Positions 14,875-23,683 of a stretch of DNA of 64,000 nucleotides are shown piece by piece. The stretch is taken from contig CAZGPG010000006.1 in assembly GCA_964527735.1 (NCBI GenBank), positions 62,001 through 126,000 on the forward strand, read 5' to 3'. Origin of the DNA: JBEBVQ01 sp964527735. Lineage in GTDB: Bacteria; Bacteroidota; Bacteroidia; Chitinophagales; Chitinophagaceae. How positions within the stretch are numbered: the first letter of the stretch is position 1; each line of letters opens with the position of its first letter. A program made the translations under genes and the position numbers. The notes under the pieces were generated by a model that was not told the DNA's origin, made no database searches, and worked only from the letters and a program-made list of their open reading frames with translations.

Positions 14875-17295
14875 ATGCCGATCGCAGCCACAAAGACCAG
14901 ACCCATTTCGAAAAGCGCCGTTAAGGCGTTGTGCTACCACTGCGGCAGCAATTGCCTTACGCACGACATCACTATCGGCGATAAGCTGTTCTGCTGCGAC
15001 GGATGCCGGCTGGTTTACGAGATCATCAACAGCAACGGTCTCTGCAATTATTATGAGATGCAGCAGCACCCCGGCCTGAACCGGATCAAACCGCTGCGCA
15101 GCGATAAATACGCGTATCTGGACAATGAAGCCATCGCCGGCAGCCTTTATAAATTTACAGACGGGAACCATACGATCGTCACGCTATACATACCCGGCGT
15201 ACACTGCAGCTCCTGCATGTGGCTGCTGGAGCATATGTCCCGGCTCAATCCCGGCATCATCGAAAGCCGGCTCAACTTCAGCGCCAAAGAAGTAACCATA
15301 CACTTCCACCGCGACAAGATCACCCTGCGTCAGGTCGTGGAGCTGATGACGACCATCGGATACGAACCTGCCATCAGCCTGCAGGATGCAGAAAAGCAAA
15401 AAGAGAAAAAAACAGGGCGGCAGCGTATTTACAAACTCGGTGTAGCCGGCTTCTGCTTCGGCAATATCATGCTGATGAGCTTCCCGGAATATTTATCCGG
15501 CGGTACGCTCGGAGAAGGCCATGCACAATTATTCCGCGTACTGAACCTGCTCCTTTCCCTCCCGGTATTTTTCTACTGTGCCTCCGAATTCTGGATCAAT
15601 ACATGGGTGAGCATCCGGCAGCGGATATTACATATAGACGCACCCATTGCCCTGGCGTTGCTCATCACATACGGGCGCAGTCTCTACGAGATCGCGCACG
15701 GCATGGGCAACGGCTACCTCGACAGCATGAGCGGCATCGTATTCTTCATGCTTGCCGGCAGGGTTGTACAGGAACGCACTTACCGCTCGCTTTCCTTCCA
15801 CCGGGATTATAAATCCTACTTCCCGATAGCCGTCACGGTACAGACAGCAGAAGGCGCCGATACCCGAAGTCTCCACGATCTGAAGAAAGGAGACACCGTG
15901 CTGCTGCACAGCAACGAGATCATTCCCACAGACGGCTACGTAACGGATGGAGTAGCCTATATAGATTACAGCTTCGTGACCGGGGAAAGCGAGCCTGTCA
16001 TGGTAGCAGCAGGCAAACAGGTGTATGCAGGCGGGCGACATATCGGCAGACAGATCACCGTAACCGTATCGCAACCCGTCTCCGAAAGCTATCTTACCTC
16101 CCTCTGGAATCATTATGCCTTCAGCAGGAACAAAACGGATGAACGGCAGCGAACCAGCTTTGTACATCTGCTCAGCAAATACTTCACCTGGATATTATTT
16201 GCATTGGCAGCCATTACGGCGGTTTACTGGTGGATATATAACCCCGCCGTGATCATACCGGCCGTGTCGGCCATGCTGATCGTAGCCTGCCCCTGCGCCC
16301 TGCTGCTGGCGGCAACATTCACCAACGGCAACCTGCTTCGGATATTTTCAGATGCCGGGCTTTACCTGCGCGATGCCGCAGTAGCCGAGCAACTGAGTAA
16401 AATAACACATATCGTATTCGACAAGACCGGCACCCTTACCGACGGCATCATTGTCTGTATTGACCAAACCGGCCAGTTCACAGAAGAAGAAAGACAATGG
16501 ATATACAACTGCGTCCGGTCGAGCAACCACCCGTACAGCATAGCGATCGCCGCTCATATGGAGTACCATACGCCGGTAACATTTACCTCATGGAAAGAGA
16601 TACCGGGACAAGGTATTGAAGCGGTCATTGAAGATCAGACCATCCGCATCGGCAGTGCAGGATTTACCGGCCTGAAAGCGGAGACCCATCTGTCCGGAAC
16701 AGTGTACATCCGCATCAACGACAGACATGGGCTTATCCGTTTCGTACCGCAATACCGGGAGCACATGCCCGAAACAGTCGCGGGCCTGAAAGAATCATAC
16801 AAAGTATCTCTTTTATCCGGCGACCGCGAACCGCAGCAGGCACAATTCCATAACATATTCGGCAGTAAAGACCGGATACACTTCGGCAAATCCCCGGAGC
16901 AGAAGCTTGATTATATCGAATCACTCCAGCAGCAGGGAGAGAAAGTACTGATGATCGGTGACGGGCTGAATGACGCCGGCGCATTACAGCAAAGTGATAT
17001 CGGGATCACACTATCCGATGACATCAACAACTTCACCCCGTCATGCGACGCCATACTGGATGCATCGAAGTTCAGCCGTATCCCGGAGTTTATTAAAATG
17101 GCGCAGGCGGGTCAGCGGATCATACACCTGAGTTTTGTCATTTCGATACTGTACAACATTATCGGCTTATATATCGCAGTTCAGGGGGTAATGCAACCCA
17201 TGATCGCAGCGATCCTGATGCCGTCGAGCACACTGAGCATTGTACTGATGTCCACCGGACTGTCGGCATGGAAGGCGAAAAAACTAAAATTATAA
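14875..17295 (+). CDS. ccoI: Copper P1B-type ATPase for cbb3 oxidase assembly (CcoI/FixI)
   Basis: An 806-residue heavy-metal ATPase. An N-terminal cysteine region (CYHCGSNC, FCCDGC) precedes an HMA domain with GVHCSSCMW (about residue 110). The membrane copper motif is ACPCAL, the actuator motif FVTGESEP, the phosphorylation motif DKTGTLT, and the hinge GDGLNDAGALQQSD. The N-terminal Zn-finger-like domain is the usual CcoI/FixI arrangement. The family exports copper across the inner membrane for the CcoN CuB centre. It follows the hemerythrin-like gene by 14 bases. The neighbouring ccoS and oxidase genes make the assignment secure. Confidence 0.93.
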   Translation: MPIAATKTRPISKSAVKALCYHCGSNCLTHDITIGDKLFCCDGCRLVYEIINSNGLCNYYEMQQHPGLNRIKPLRSDKYAYLDNEAIAGSLYKFTDGNHTIVTLYIPGVHCSSCMWLLEHMSRLNPGIIESRLNFSAKEVTIHFHRDKITLRQVVELMTTIGYEPAISLQDAEKQKEKKTGRQRIYKLGVAGFCFGNIMLMSFPEYLSGGTLGEGHAQLFRVLNLLLSLPVFFYCASEFWINTWVSIRQRILHIDAPIALALLITYGRSLYEIAHGMGNGYLDSMSGIVFFMLAGRVVQERTYRSLSFHRDYKSYFPIAVTVQTAEGADTRSLHDLKKGDTVLLHSNEIIPTDGYVTDGVAYIDYSFVTGESEPVMVAAGKQVYAGGRHIGRQITVTVSQPVSESYLTSLWNHYAFSRNKTDERQRTSFVHLLSKYFTWILFALAAITAVYWWIYNPAVIIPAVSAMLIVACPCALLLAATFTNGNLLRIFSDAGLYLRDAAVAEQLSKITHIVFDKTGTLTDGIIVCIDQTGQFTEEERQWIYNCVRSSNHPYSIAIAAHMEYHTPVTFTSWKEIPGQGIEAVIEDQTIRIGSAGFTGLKAETHLSGTVYIRINDRHGLIRFVPQYREHMPETVAGLKESYKVSLLSGDREPQQAQFHNIFGSKDRIHFGKSPEQKLDYIESLQQQGEKVLMIGDGLNDAGALQQSDIGITLSDDINNFTPSCDAILDASKFSRIPEFIKMAQAGQRIIHLSFVISILYNIIGLYIAVQGVMQPMIAAILMPSSTLSIVLMSTGLSAWKAKKLKL

Positions 17296-17350
17296 ATGAT
17301 GCTCGATGTCACCCCTCCTTCGTGCCGATGATACATGTTTTTACGATGCT

Positions 17351-17538
17351 GTCGCGGATGTTCCGAAGGGCATCCGTGACGACTGATGATCCGGGGTTTG
17401 CAACCCCGGACAAACAGACTATCGCAGTGAGCAGGATTGCAAATCCTGCATTATCCGGGTTCCCGGATGCGCTTCGCTAACATCCGGGAAAGCGTTTGTT
17501 ATGAATGATGGTTGTGCGGGTGAATAATTATTCGCCCG
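17351..17538. repeat. Cluster of five REP-like hairpins
   Basis: Separate perfect or near-perfect palindromes in the 335-base gap after ccoI: GTCGCGGATG/CATCCGTGAC (17351-17380), CCGGGGTTTGCAACCCCGG (17391-17409), GCAGGATTGCAAATCCTGC (17431-17449), CCCGGATG/CATCCGGG (17462-17488), and a GGGTGAAT/ATTCGCCC palindrome (17517-17538). The second and third share a TTGCAA core. The last belongs to the GGGCGAAT family also found inside the RAYT gene. The rest of the gap holds the ccoS promoter. Confidence 0.8.
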
Positions 17539-17544
17539 TATCCC

Positions 17545-17574
17545 TGACAAAAACTTGACAAAAGTCATATTTCC
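17545..17574 (+). promoter_or_regulatory. FNR/CRP-type palindrome upstream of ccoS
   Basis: TTGAC-AAAA-GTCAT, with the perfect core TGACAAAAGTCA (17556-17567), preceded by a partial direct copy TGACAAAAA at 17545. Its centre is 51.5 bases from the first base of the -7 box. The layout matches the site at 14222. Confidence 0.7.
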
Positions 17575-17612
17575 GTGTGCCGATGATCATTGGCAGGGCG
17601 CCAGGGCACAGA

Positions 17613-17620
17613 TAGTTTTG
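17613..17620 (+). promoter_or_regulatory. -7 promoter element (TAGTTTTG) for the ccoS-ccoNOQP operon
   Basis: Exact TAnnTTTG match 10 bases before the ccoS ATG. Confidence 0.6.
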
Positions 17621-17630
17621 TATAAGTAAA

Positions 17631-17795
17631 ATGATCCTGATGAGCGTATTGTACATTTTAATATTAGCGAGCCTCGCCGTAGCAGGCGGCTTCCTTGTAG
17701 CCTTCCTATGGAGCGTCAAAAACAACCAGTACGAAGACCAGGAAGGCGCTGCCATGCGGATGCTGCACGATAATGACACTGTAAACAAACAATAA
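17631..17795 (+). CDS. ccoS: cbb3 oxidase assembly protein CcoS
   Basis: A 54-residue single-span membrane protein reading MSVLYILILASLAVAGGFL from its fourth residue, then FLWSVKNNQYEDQEG and RMLHDND. This matches the CcoS pattern (membrane helix, AFLW..K..QYDD, RML). CcoS is needed for cofactor insertion into the cbb3 oxidase. The start could be 17631 or the Met codon at 17640. It lies 24 bases upstream of ccoNO in the same operon, directly downstream of an FNR-type site and a -7 box. Confidence 0.9.
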   Translation: MILMSVLYILILASLAVAGGFLVAFLWSVKNNQYEDQEGAAMRMLHDNDTVNKQ

Positions 17796-17819
17796 TCAAG
17801 ATAAAACCAATCCAGTTTT

Positions 17820-20015
17820 ATGCATACAACGCAACCGTCAGAGCAAATTATGCCCGATGTGGTTATTCCTATCGCCTCTTCCCGGCAAGCCACTGACAAA
17901 TTCTACTACGATAACAAGATTGTAAAATGGTTTGCCTACGCAACCATCTTCTGGGGCATTGTCGGTATGCTGGCCGGGCTGCTGGCAGCGCTGCAGCTCG
18001 TATATCCCGTATTGAACTTCAACACGGCGGAAACAACATTCGGACGCGTACGGCCGGTACATACCAATGCCGTGATCTTTGCCTTTGTGGGCAACGGGAT
18101 CTTTATGGGCGTGTATTATTCGCTCCAGCGGCTATGCAAAGCCCGGATGTACAGCGACAGGCTCAGCAAGCTGCATTTCTGGGGCTGGCAGTTCATTATC
18201 GTGCTGGCCGCCGTCACGCTGCTGGCCGGGTACACAACCGGAAAAGAATATGCAGAGCTGGAATGGCCGATCGACATCCTGATCACCCTGATCTGGGTCG
18301 TCTTTGGATGGAACATGTTCGGCACCATCATCAAAAGAAGGGAGCGGCACCTGTATGTGGCCATCTGGTTTTACATCGCAACTTTCGTTACCGTGGCCAT
18401 GCTGCATATTGTCAACTCGGTTGAGATACCATTTACCTGGATGAAGTCTTACTCCTGGTACGCCGGTGTGCAGGACGCCCTGGTGCAATGGTGGTACGGA
18501 CACAACGCCGTGGCCTTCTTCCTGACAACACCCTACCTCGGGCTGATGTACTACTTCCTGCCCAAGGCGGCAAACCGACCGGTTTACTCCTATCGTCTTT
18601 CGATCATCCACTTCTGGGCACTGATCTTTATCTATATATGGGCCGGACCGCACCACCTTTTGTATACGGCGCTTCCCGACTGGGCGCAGTCGCTGGGTAC
18701 TGTCTTCTCCCTGATGCTCCTGGCTCCCTCATGGGGCGGTATGATCAACGGGCTGCTCACACTCCGCGGAGCATGGGACAAAGTACGTGAAGACCCGGTG
18801 CTGAAATTTCTCGTCGTTGCTGTTACCGCCTATGGTATGGCCACGTTTGAAGGACCGATGCTTAGCCTGAAAAATGTAAACGCCATCAGTCACTTTACCG
18901 ACTGGACGATTGCGCACGTGCACGTTGGCGCGCTCGGGTGGAACGGGTTCCTCACATTCGGTGTGCTATACTGGCTGATACCACGCATATTCCAGACAAA
19001 ATTATGGTCCACCAAACTGGCTAACCAACATTTCTGGATCGGTACATTGGGGATCGTCTTCTATGCTGTACCCCTGTATTGGGCGGGCTTCATGCAGCGG
19101 ATGATGTGGAAGGAATTTACACCCGAAGGCACCCTGAAATATCAGTTCATGGAAACAGTGGATCAGCTGCGCCCCTTCTACATGATGCGCGGCGTAGGCG
19201 GAGCGCTCTTCCTGATCGGTGCGCTGATGATGGCATACAATCTCTATAAGACTGTCCGCGCCGGTAAGATGCTGAATGACGAAGCGGCCGAAGCAGCGCC
19301 TCTATCCAAAGTATATGAGCCGCACAGCAAAGAGCACTGGCATCGCTGGATCGAACGCCGCCCCGTACAACTGCTGGTCGGCAGCCTGATCGTAGTGGCC
19401 ATTGGCGGGCTGATCGAGATCATACCTACATTCCTCGTCAAATCCAATATACCCACCATCAGCAGCGTAACACCCTATACCCCGCTCGAGCTGCACGGAC
19501 GCGATATATATGTCCGCGAAGGCTGCTACACCTGCCACAGCCAGATGATACGCCCCTTCCGGGATGAAGTAGCACGTTACGGAGAGTATTCCAAAGCCGG
19601 TGAGTTTGTATATGACCACCCGTTCCAATGGGGCAGTAAACGTACCGGTCCCGACCTGGCACGGGCCGGCGCCGGAAACAATAAAAAATCAAACGCCTGG
19701 CACTTCAACCACATGTACGATCCGCGCAGTATCTCTCCCGGCTCGATCATGCCGGAATACACCTGGCTCTTCGACAAAGATATCGACACCGCTACAACGG
19801 GAGCACGCATACGAGCCATGCAAACATTGGGCGTGCCTTACCCCGAAGGATACGATAGAATCGCTAATTACGATTTGCGCAAACAGGCTGAAAAGATCAC
19901 AGCCAACCTGATCGCTGAAAACATAAGTGCCAGAAGCGAAAAAGAGATCATTGCATTGATCGCATATCTGCAGCGACTCGGTACAGACATAACCGTTGAG
20001 CAAAAAACAAACTAA
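17820..20015 (+). CDS. ccoNO: Fused cbb3 cytochrome oxidase subunits I and II (CcoN-CcoO)
   Basis: A 731-residue fusion. Residues about 30-470 are the multi-span CcoN haem-copper subunit, with histidine-containing helices such as WWYGHNAVAFFLTTPYLG, IHFWALIFIYIWAGPHHLLYTALPDW and FTDWTIAHVHVGALGWNG. Residues about 500-731 are the CcoO cytochrome c domain, anchored by one helix (LLVGSLIVVAIGGLIEIIPTF), with the haem motif CYTCH at about 569 and an axial-ligand methionine region (SPGSIMPEYTWLF). The fusion is common in Bacteroidetes. The enzyme reduces O2 to water with high affinity and pumps protons. CcoQ follows by 23 bases. Confidence 0.95.
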   Translation: MHTTQPSEQIMPDVVIPIASSRQATDKFYYDNKIVKWFAYATIFWGIVGMLAGLLAALQLVYPVLNFNTAETTFGRVRPVHTNAVIFAFVGNGIFMGVYYSLQRLCKARMYSDRLSKLHFWGWQFIIVLAAVTLLAGYTTGKEYAELEWPIDILITLIWVVFGWNMFGTIIKRRERHLYVAIWFYIATFVTVAMLHIVNSVEIPFTWMKSYSWYAGVQDALVQWWYGHNAVAFFLTTPYLGLMYYFLPKAANRPVYSYRLSIIHFWALIFIYIWAGPHHLLYTALPDWAQSLGTVFSLMLLAPSWGGMINGLLTLRGAWDKVREDPVLKFLVVAVTAYGMATFEGPMLSLKNVNAISHFTDWTIAHVHVGALGWNGFLTFGVLYWLIPRIFQTKLWSTKLANQHFWIGTLGIVFYAVPLYWAGFMQRMMWKEFTPEGTLKYQFMETVDQLRPFYMMRGVGGALFLIGALMMAYNLYKTVRAGKMLNDEAAEAAPLSKVYEPHSKEHWHRWIERRPVQLLVGSLIVVAIGGLIEIIPTFLVKSNIPTISSVTPYTPLELHGRDIYVREGCYTCHSQMIRPFRDEVARYGEYSKAGEFVYDHPFQWGSKRTGPDLARAGAGNNKKSNAWHFNHMYDPRSISPGSIMPEYTWLFDKDIDTATTGARIRAMQTLGVPYPEGYDRIANYDLRKQAEKITANLIAENISARSEKEIIALIAYLQRLGTDITVEQKTN

Positions 20016-20038
20016 TAACCAACCCAAATTATCCGGCA

Positions 20039-20221
20039 ATGAAATTCATAAATTATCTGGAAAGCATCACAGGTGTAGGGATTTTCCCGCTGATATCGCT
20101 GCTCATATTCTTCATCTTCTTCACCGGGCTGTCGCTCTGGGCATTCCGTGCAGATAAAGGCTATATCCACTCCCTGAAGCACATTCCATTCCCTGACGAA
20201 AAAGATCAACCATCCCTGTAA
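20039..20221 (+). CDS. ccoQ: CcoQ-like small subunit of cbb3 oxidase
   Basis: A 60-residue one-helix membrane protein (GVGIFPLISLLIFFIFFTGLSLWAF, then the polar tail RADKGYIHSLKHIPFPDEKD). The FRADK..I..LKHIPF tail is the usual ending of CcoQ/FixQ-type proteins, which stabilise the oxidase complex. It lies between ccoNO and ccoP with short gaps (23 and 13 bases). Confidence 0.85.
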   Translation: MKFINYLESITGVGIFPLISLLIFFIFFTGLSLWAFRADKGYIHSLKHIPFPDEKDQPSL

Positions 20222-20234
20222 AAGCATTGACCGT

Positions 20235-21368
20235 ATGTACAAACTATTAAAAAAAGCCCTTCTGTGCATCATATGCCTGGAACCTGCGCTGGTATATGCT
20301 GCAAACGGAAATCCGACAGACATATACAACCTCAATCCCGTGCTGACAGGGTTGGTAAGCCTGATACTGATCCTGCTCTTCATCATCGGCATAACGGCAC
20401 ATGTACTCCTCCAGCTGGTTGCAGTATATCGTGAGCGGCTGCGCAGAGAACGAAAAAAATCCAGCGGCATCGTACCGGCGCTGCTGTCGGCAATGATCCT
20501 CTTATCATTCCCCGCGGCAGCGGCAGAAGAAACAGCTGCAGCAGGATCCGCTTACATCAGCGGCATTGCAGCAAAAGAATTCTACACGCTGATCTCAATC
20601 ATCGGGTTCGAGCTTATTGTGCTGCTTTGCCTCCTCCTCAACATCCGGATATTGACCCGGCTGAGCACAGGCAAGCCTGAAGTGGAAAAGGCGGTCAGGA
20701 CCAGAATGAAAATGCCATTCCTCGACCGGTTCAACAAGTCCGTGGCGGTAGAAGAAGAAACCGACATCATGCTGGATCATGAGTATGACGGTATCCGCGA
20801 GCTCGACAACAACCTGCCTCCCTGGTGGAAATATGGCTTCTACCTGACCATTGTCATTTCCGTAATCTACATGTGGTACTACCACGTCGGCGGCGGCGGC
20901 CCCGGCTCCCACGAAGAATACATTGCCGAGGTACAGCGTGGAGAAGCTGAAGTAGCCGCTTATCTCGCCGCCAATGCCGGGAATATAGACGAGCACAACG
21001 TTACAATGGTTGAAGATCCGGCTGAAATAGCCGGCGCCATCAAGATCTACCAGATGGCCTGTGCTGCCTGCCATGCCAATGATGGCGGTGGCGGCATAGG
21101 CCCAAATCTCGCCGACCCATACTGGATGCACGGCGGCAGCCTGAGTGACATCTTCAAGTCGATCAAATACGGCTACCAGGATAAAGGAATGAAAAGCTGG
21201 AAAGACGATTACTCGCCCCGGCAGCTCGCCGCCCTCGCCAGCTATATCATGAACCTGCAGGGTACCTCCCCTGCAAATCCCAAGGAGCCTCAGGGTACAA
21301 TGTATACACCCGAAACAGCCCACACAGAACCGGCACAGGCAACGCCGGAAGAAACAGAAACGATGTAA
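20235..21368 (+). CDS. ccoP: cbb3 oxidase subunit III (CcoP), single haem
   Basis: A 377-residue membrane-anchored cytochrome c. It has a signal-like first helix, three hydrophobic segments (around residues 30-60, 75-95 and 120-145), and the CcoP N-terminal domain with DHEYDGIRELDNNLPPWWKYGF plus an anchor helix. One cytochrome c domain carries CAACH at residues 276-280 and the distal methionine region KGMKSWKDDYS. Only one CXXCH is present, as is usual in Bacteroidetes; proteobacterial CcoP has two. The C-terminus is rich in Pro, Thr and Glu. It passes electrons to CcoO. It is the last gene before a repeat-filled gap. Confidence 0.93.
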   Translation: MYKLLKKALLCIICLEPALVYAANGNPTDIYNLNPVLTGLVSLILILLFIIGITAHVLLQLVAVYRERLRRERKKSSGIVPALLSAMILLSFPAAAAEETAAAGSAYISGIAAKEFYTLISIIGFELIVLLCLLLNIRILTRLSTGKPEVEKAVRTRMKMPFLDRFNKSVAVEEETDIMLDHEYDGIRELDNNLPPWWKYGFYLTIVISVIYMWYYHVGGGGPGSHEEYIAEVQRGEAEVAAYLAANAGNIDEHNVTMVEDPAEIAGAIKIYQMACAACHANDGGGGIGPNLADPYWMHGGSLSDIFKSIKYGYQDKGMKSWKDDYSPRQLAALASYIMNLQGTSPANPKEPQGTMYTPETAHTEPAQATPEETETM

Positions 21369-21441
21369 CACTGACATTCAGAGGATTCATTTGGATGTCC
21401 CAAACATTGATAAAAATGACGTCGTCAGCTTCATACCAGCA

Positions 21442-21612
21442 AACACCTCCCTCCATCCCTCCCCGAGGAGGGACGATCGCATCAGGGACCGGACAGAAGT
21501 ACATATGTTACAACAATGTGATCGTCTCCCATGCAGGGGAGAATGTGAGGGGTGTTGATTATTATCTGGAAACACCTCCCTCCGTCCCTCCCCGAGGAGG
21601 GACGATCGCATC
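21442..21612. repeat. Mosaic CTCCC/GGGAG repeat element, locus 1 (three copies)
   Basis: Two direct copies beginning AACACCTCCCTCC and ending GGGACGATCGCATCA (21442-21484 and 21570-21612) flank an inverted copy, TGTGATCGTCTCCC...GAGGGGTGTT (21517-21556). Each copy contains its own small hairpin (TCCC...GGGA). The same family recurs at 23514-23624 and 28001-28114. The 296-base gap between ccoP and ccoG holds little else. Confidence 0.8.
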
Positions 21613-21664
21613 AGCGGGGACACAACGACACACGTAAGAATAACTCACAAGCTAATGACAAGAA

Positions 21665-23047
21665 ATGGAAACGGCGTCGTTCAGAGATAAAGTAGCAACA
21701 GTAGACAGCAAAGGCAAGCGCATATGGCTATATCCGCAAAAACCGCAGGGCAAGATCTATAATGCCCGTATATGGCTGACCTGGTTTTACCTGGCGGTGT
21801 TCTTTGCCCTTCCGTTTATCAAAGTGAATGGTCACCCGCTGTTTCTGGCTAATATCATTGAGCGACGCTTCATCCTGTTCGGTCAGATTTTCTGGCCACA
21901 GGATTTCTTCATCTTCGGACTGGCTATGGTGCTGTTCATTGTTTTCATCGCCTTGTTTACCATGATCTTTGGCCGGGTATTCTGTGGATGGGCCTGCCCG
22001 CAGACAATCTTTATGGAGATGGTCTTCCGCCGTATCGAACACCTGATCGAAGGCGATGCAGCACACCAGAGAATGCTGGCCAAAGAGCCCTGGAATGCCA
22101 ATAAAATCCTGCGTAAGTTTAGCAAATGGGGCATCTTCTGGATCATCAGCTTTATCATCGCCAATACATTCCTCGCATATATCATAGGCACGGACGAACT
22201 TTTCAGGATCATCCGGGAACCTGTTTCGGAACATCCCGGCGGTTTTGCAGCCATTGTGATATTCACTACCGTATTTTTCTTCGTGTTTGCCTGGTTCCGC
22301 GAACAGGTATGCACGGTCGTGTGCCCTTACGGCAGGCTCCAGGGCGTACTGCTCGACAAAAACTCTATCGTAGTAGCATATGATCACCAACGGGGAGAGT
22401 CGCGCAAGAAATTCAACAAAAAAGAAGAACGTACGGCGGGCGACTGCATAGACTGCTTCCAATGCGTCAAGGTGTGCCCCACCGGGATCGATATCCGGGA
22501 TGGCACACAACTGGAGTGCGTCAACTGTACCGCCTGCATCGATGCCTGCGACAAAATGATGAAAGCCGTCAACCTGCCCACCGGGCTGATCCGCTACGCA
22601 TCGGAGGATAACATTACCACGAAGAAAAAACTACGGATCACACCACGCATCAAAGCCTACACAACCATCATGGTCCTGCTGCTTGGCGTTGAGACATGGC
22701 TGCTGATCAGCCGTACCGATATCGACGTGTCGTTGCTGCGTACACCCGGGCAACTGTACCAGGAACAGGACGGCAACCAGTTGAGTAATCTCTACAATTA
22801 CAAATTGCTCAACAAAACATACCAGCAGAAAAGCATTACCCTGAAGCCGGAAAACTTCACGGGCAGCATCACCATAGTAGGCAATAACAATCTGGAAGTG
22901 CCTGAAGAAGGTTTTTCATCTGGGTCATTATTTATCTATATCGATAAAAATGAAGTGCAGCAACGGAAAACATCATTGAAAATAGGCGTCTACGAAGGAG
23001 CGAGAAAAATCAAAACATTAAAGACCACCTTCCTCGGACCTTTTTAA
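21665..23047 (+). CDS. ccoG: cbb3 oxidase accessory protein CcoG (RdxA/FixG)
   Basis: A 460-residue membrane ferredoxin-like protein with several membrane helices, polyferredoxin cysteines CGWACPQ and CTVVCPYGRLQG, and two 4Fe-4S motifs, CIDCFQCVKVCPTG and CVNCTACIDAC. A final helix near residue 340 leads to an Ig-like periplasmic C-terminal domain. CcoG acts as a copper reductase during cbb3 biogenesis. It is followed 23 bases later by ccoH. A REP-filled gap separates it from ccoP, so it may have its own promoter. Confidence 0.93.
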   Translation: METASFRDKVATVDSKGKRIWLYPQKPQGKIYNARIWLTWFYLAVFFALPFIKVNGHPLFLANIIERRFILFGQIFWPQDFFIFGLAMVLFIVFIALFTMIFGRVFCGWACPQTIFMEMVFRRIEHLIEGDAAHQRMLAKEPWNANKILRKFSKWGIFWIISFIIANTFLAYIIGTDELFRIIREPVSEHPGGFAAIVIFTTVFFFVFAWFREQVCTVVCPYGRLQGVLLDKNSIVVAYDHQRGESRKKFNKKEERTAGDCIDCFQCVKVCPTGIDIRDGTQLECVNCTACIDACDKMMKAVNLPTGLIRYASEDNITTKKKLRITPRIKAYTTIMVLLLGVETWLLISRTDIDVSLLRTPGQLYQEQDGNQLSNLYNYKLLNKTYQQKSITLKPENFTGSITIVGNNNLEVPEEGFSSGSLFIYIDKNEVQQRKTSLKIGVYEGARKIKTLKTTFLGPF

Positions 23048-23070
23048 AAATCACACTAAATACGTCAGCT

Positions 23071-23514
23071 ATGAAAATCGGATGGGGCACAAGAATCGCA
23101 TTTCTGTATGGGGGATTCGTCGTCATGATCGGGATACTCGTATACAGCAGTATGCGCCAGGAGTTCGACCTAGTATCTAAAGATTATTATCAGAAGGAGC
23201 TGGCATTCCAGGAAGTAATTGATGCCGGTAAAAATCAATCAGGGTTGTCACGGCCGGTTGACATCATCCAGGCGAGCGGACACATTAGCTTCAGTTTTCC
23301 ACCGGAGTTTTCAGGGCAGCCACTTACCGGTTCCATCACCTTTTATTCACCGGCAAATGCTGCCTGGGATCGCACCTATCCCATTGCGGAGGAGGGCATT
23401 GTCTTTTCCATACCTGTTGGCACGATGGAGCAGACATTATACCAGGTAAAGATCAGCTGGGAGGCCGGCGGCAAGAAATATTACCAGGAGAATGAAGTGA
23501 GTTTGACAATGTGA
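23071..23514 (+). CDS. ccoH: FixH/CcoH family assembly protein
   Basis: A 147-residue protein with one N-terminal membrane helix (IAFLYGGFVVMIGILVYSSM), then the family block QEFDLVSKDYYQKELAFQEVIDAGKNQ, and a beta-rich periplasmic domain. This is the FixH pattern (short anchor, DYY..ELAYQ..IDR.....). FixH/CcoH stabilises the assembling cbb3 complex. It lies 23 bases after ccoG. Confidence 0.9.
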   Translation: MKIGWGTRIAFLYGGFVVMIGILVYSSMRQEFDLVSKDYYQKELAFQEVIDAGKNQSGLSRPVDIIQASGHISFSFPPEFSGQPLTGSITFYSPANAAWDRTYPIAEEGIVFSIPVGTMEQTLYQVKISWEAGGKKYYQENEVSLTM

Positions 23515-23624
23515 ACATCCCCCTCCCCTCTTTCGAAGGGGGAATTTACGCCGTTGTGCCGTCATGCTTTAGCTGGGGAACGATGTGATCGTCTCCCTTT
23601 TGAGGGGAGACAGAGAGGGGTGTT
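23514..23624. repeat. Mosaic CTCCC/GGGAG repeat element, locus 2
   Basis: A diverged left copy (CCCCCTCCCC...GAAGGGGG, 23514-23543) faces a right copy, GATGTGATCGTCTCCC...GAGAGGGGTGTT (23582-23624). They are in the inverted arrangement also seen at 21442-21556 and 28001-28114. Confidence 0.75.
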
Positions 23625-23683
23625 TTGATTACATGTAACTTATGAATACCGACACAAATTACACACCAAACAAGTAAACAGCA

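Noticed and set aside
20595..22510. Antisense open frames opposite ccoP and ccoG (about 260 codons each)
   Set aside because: Opposite secure cbb3 genes; the cysteine-rich or hydrophobic patches are complements of sense codons.
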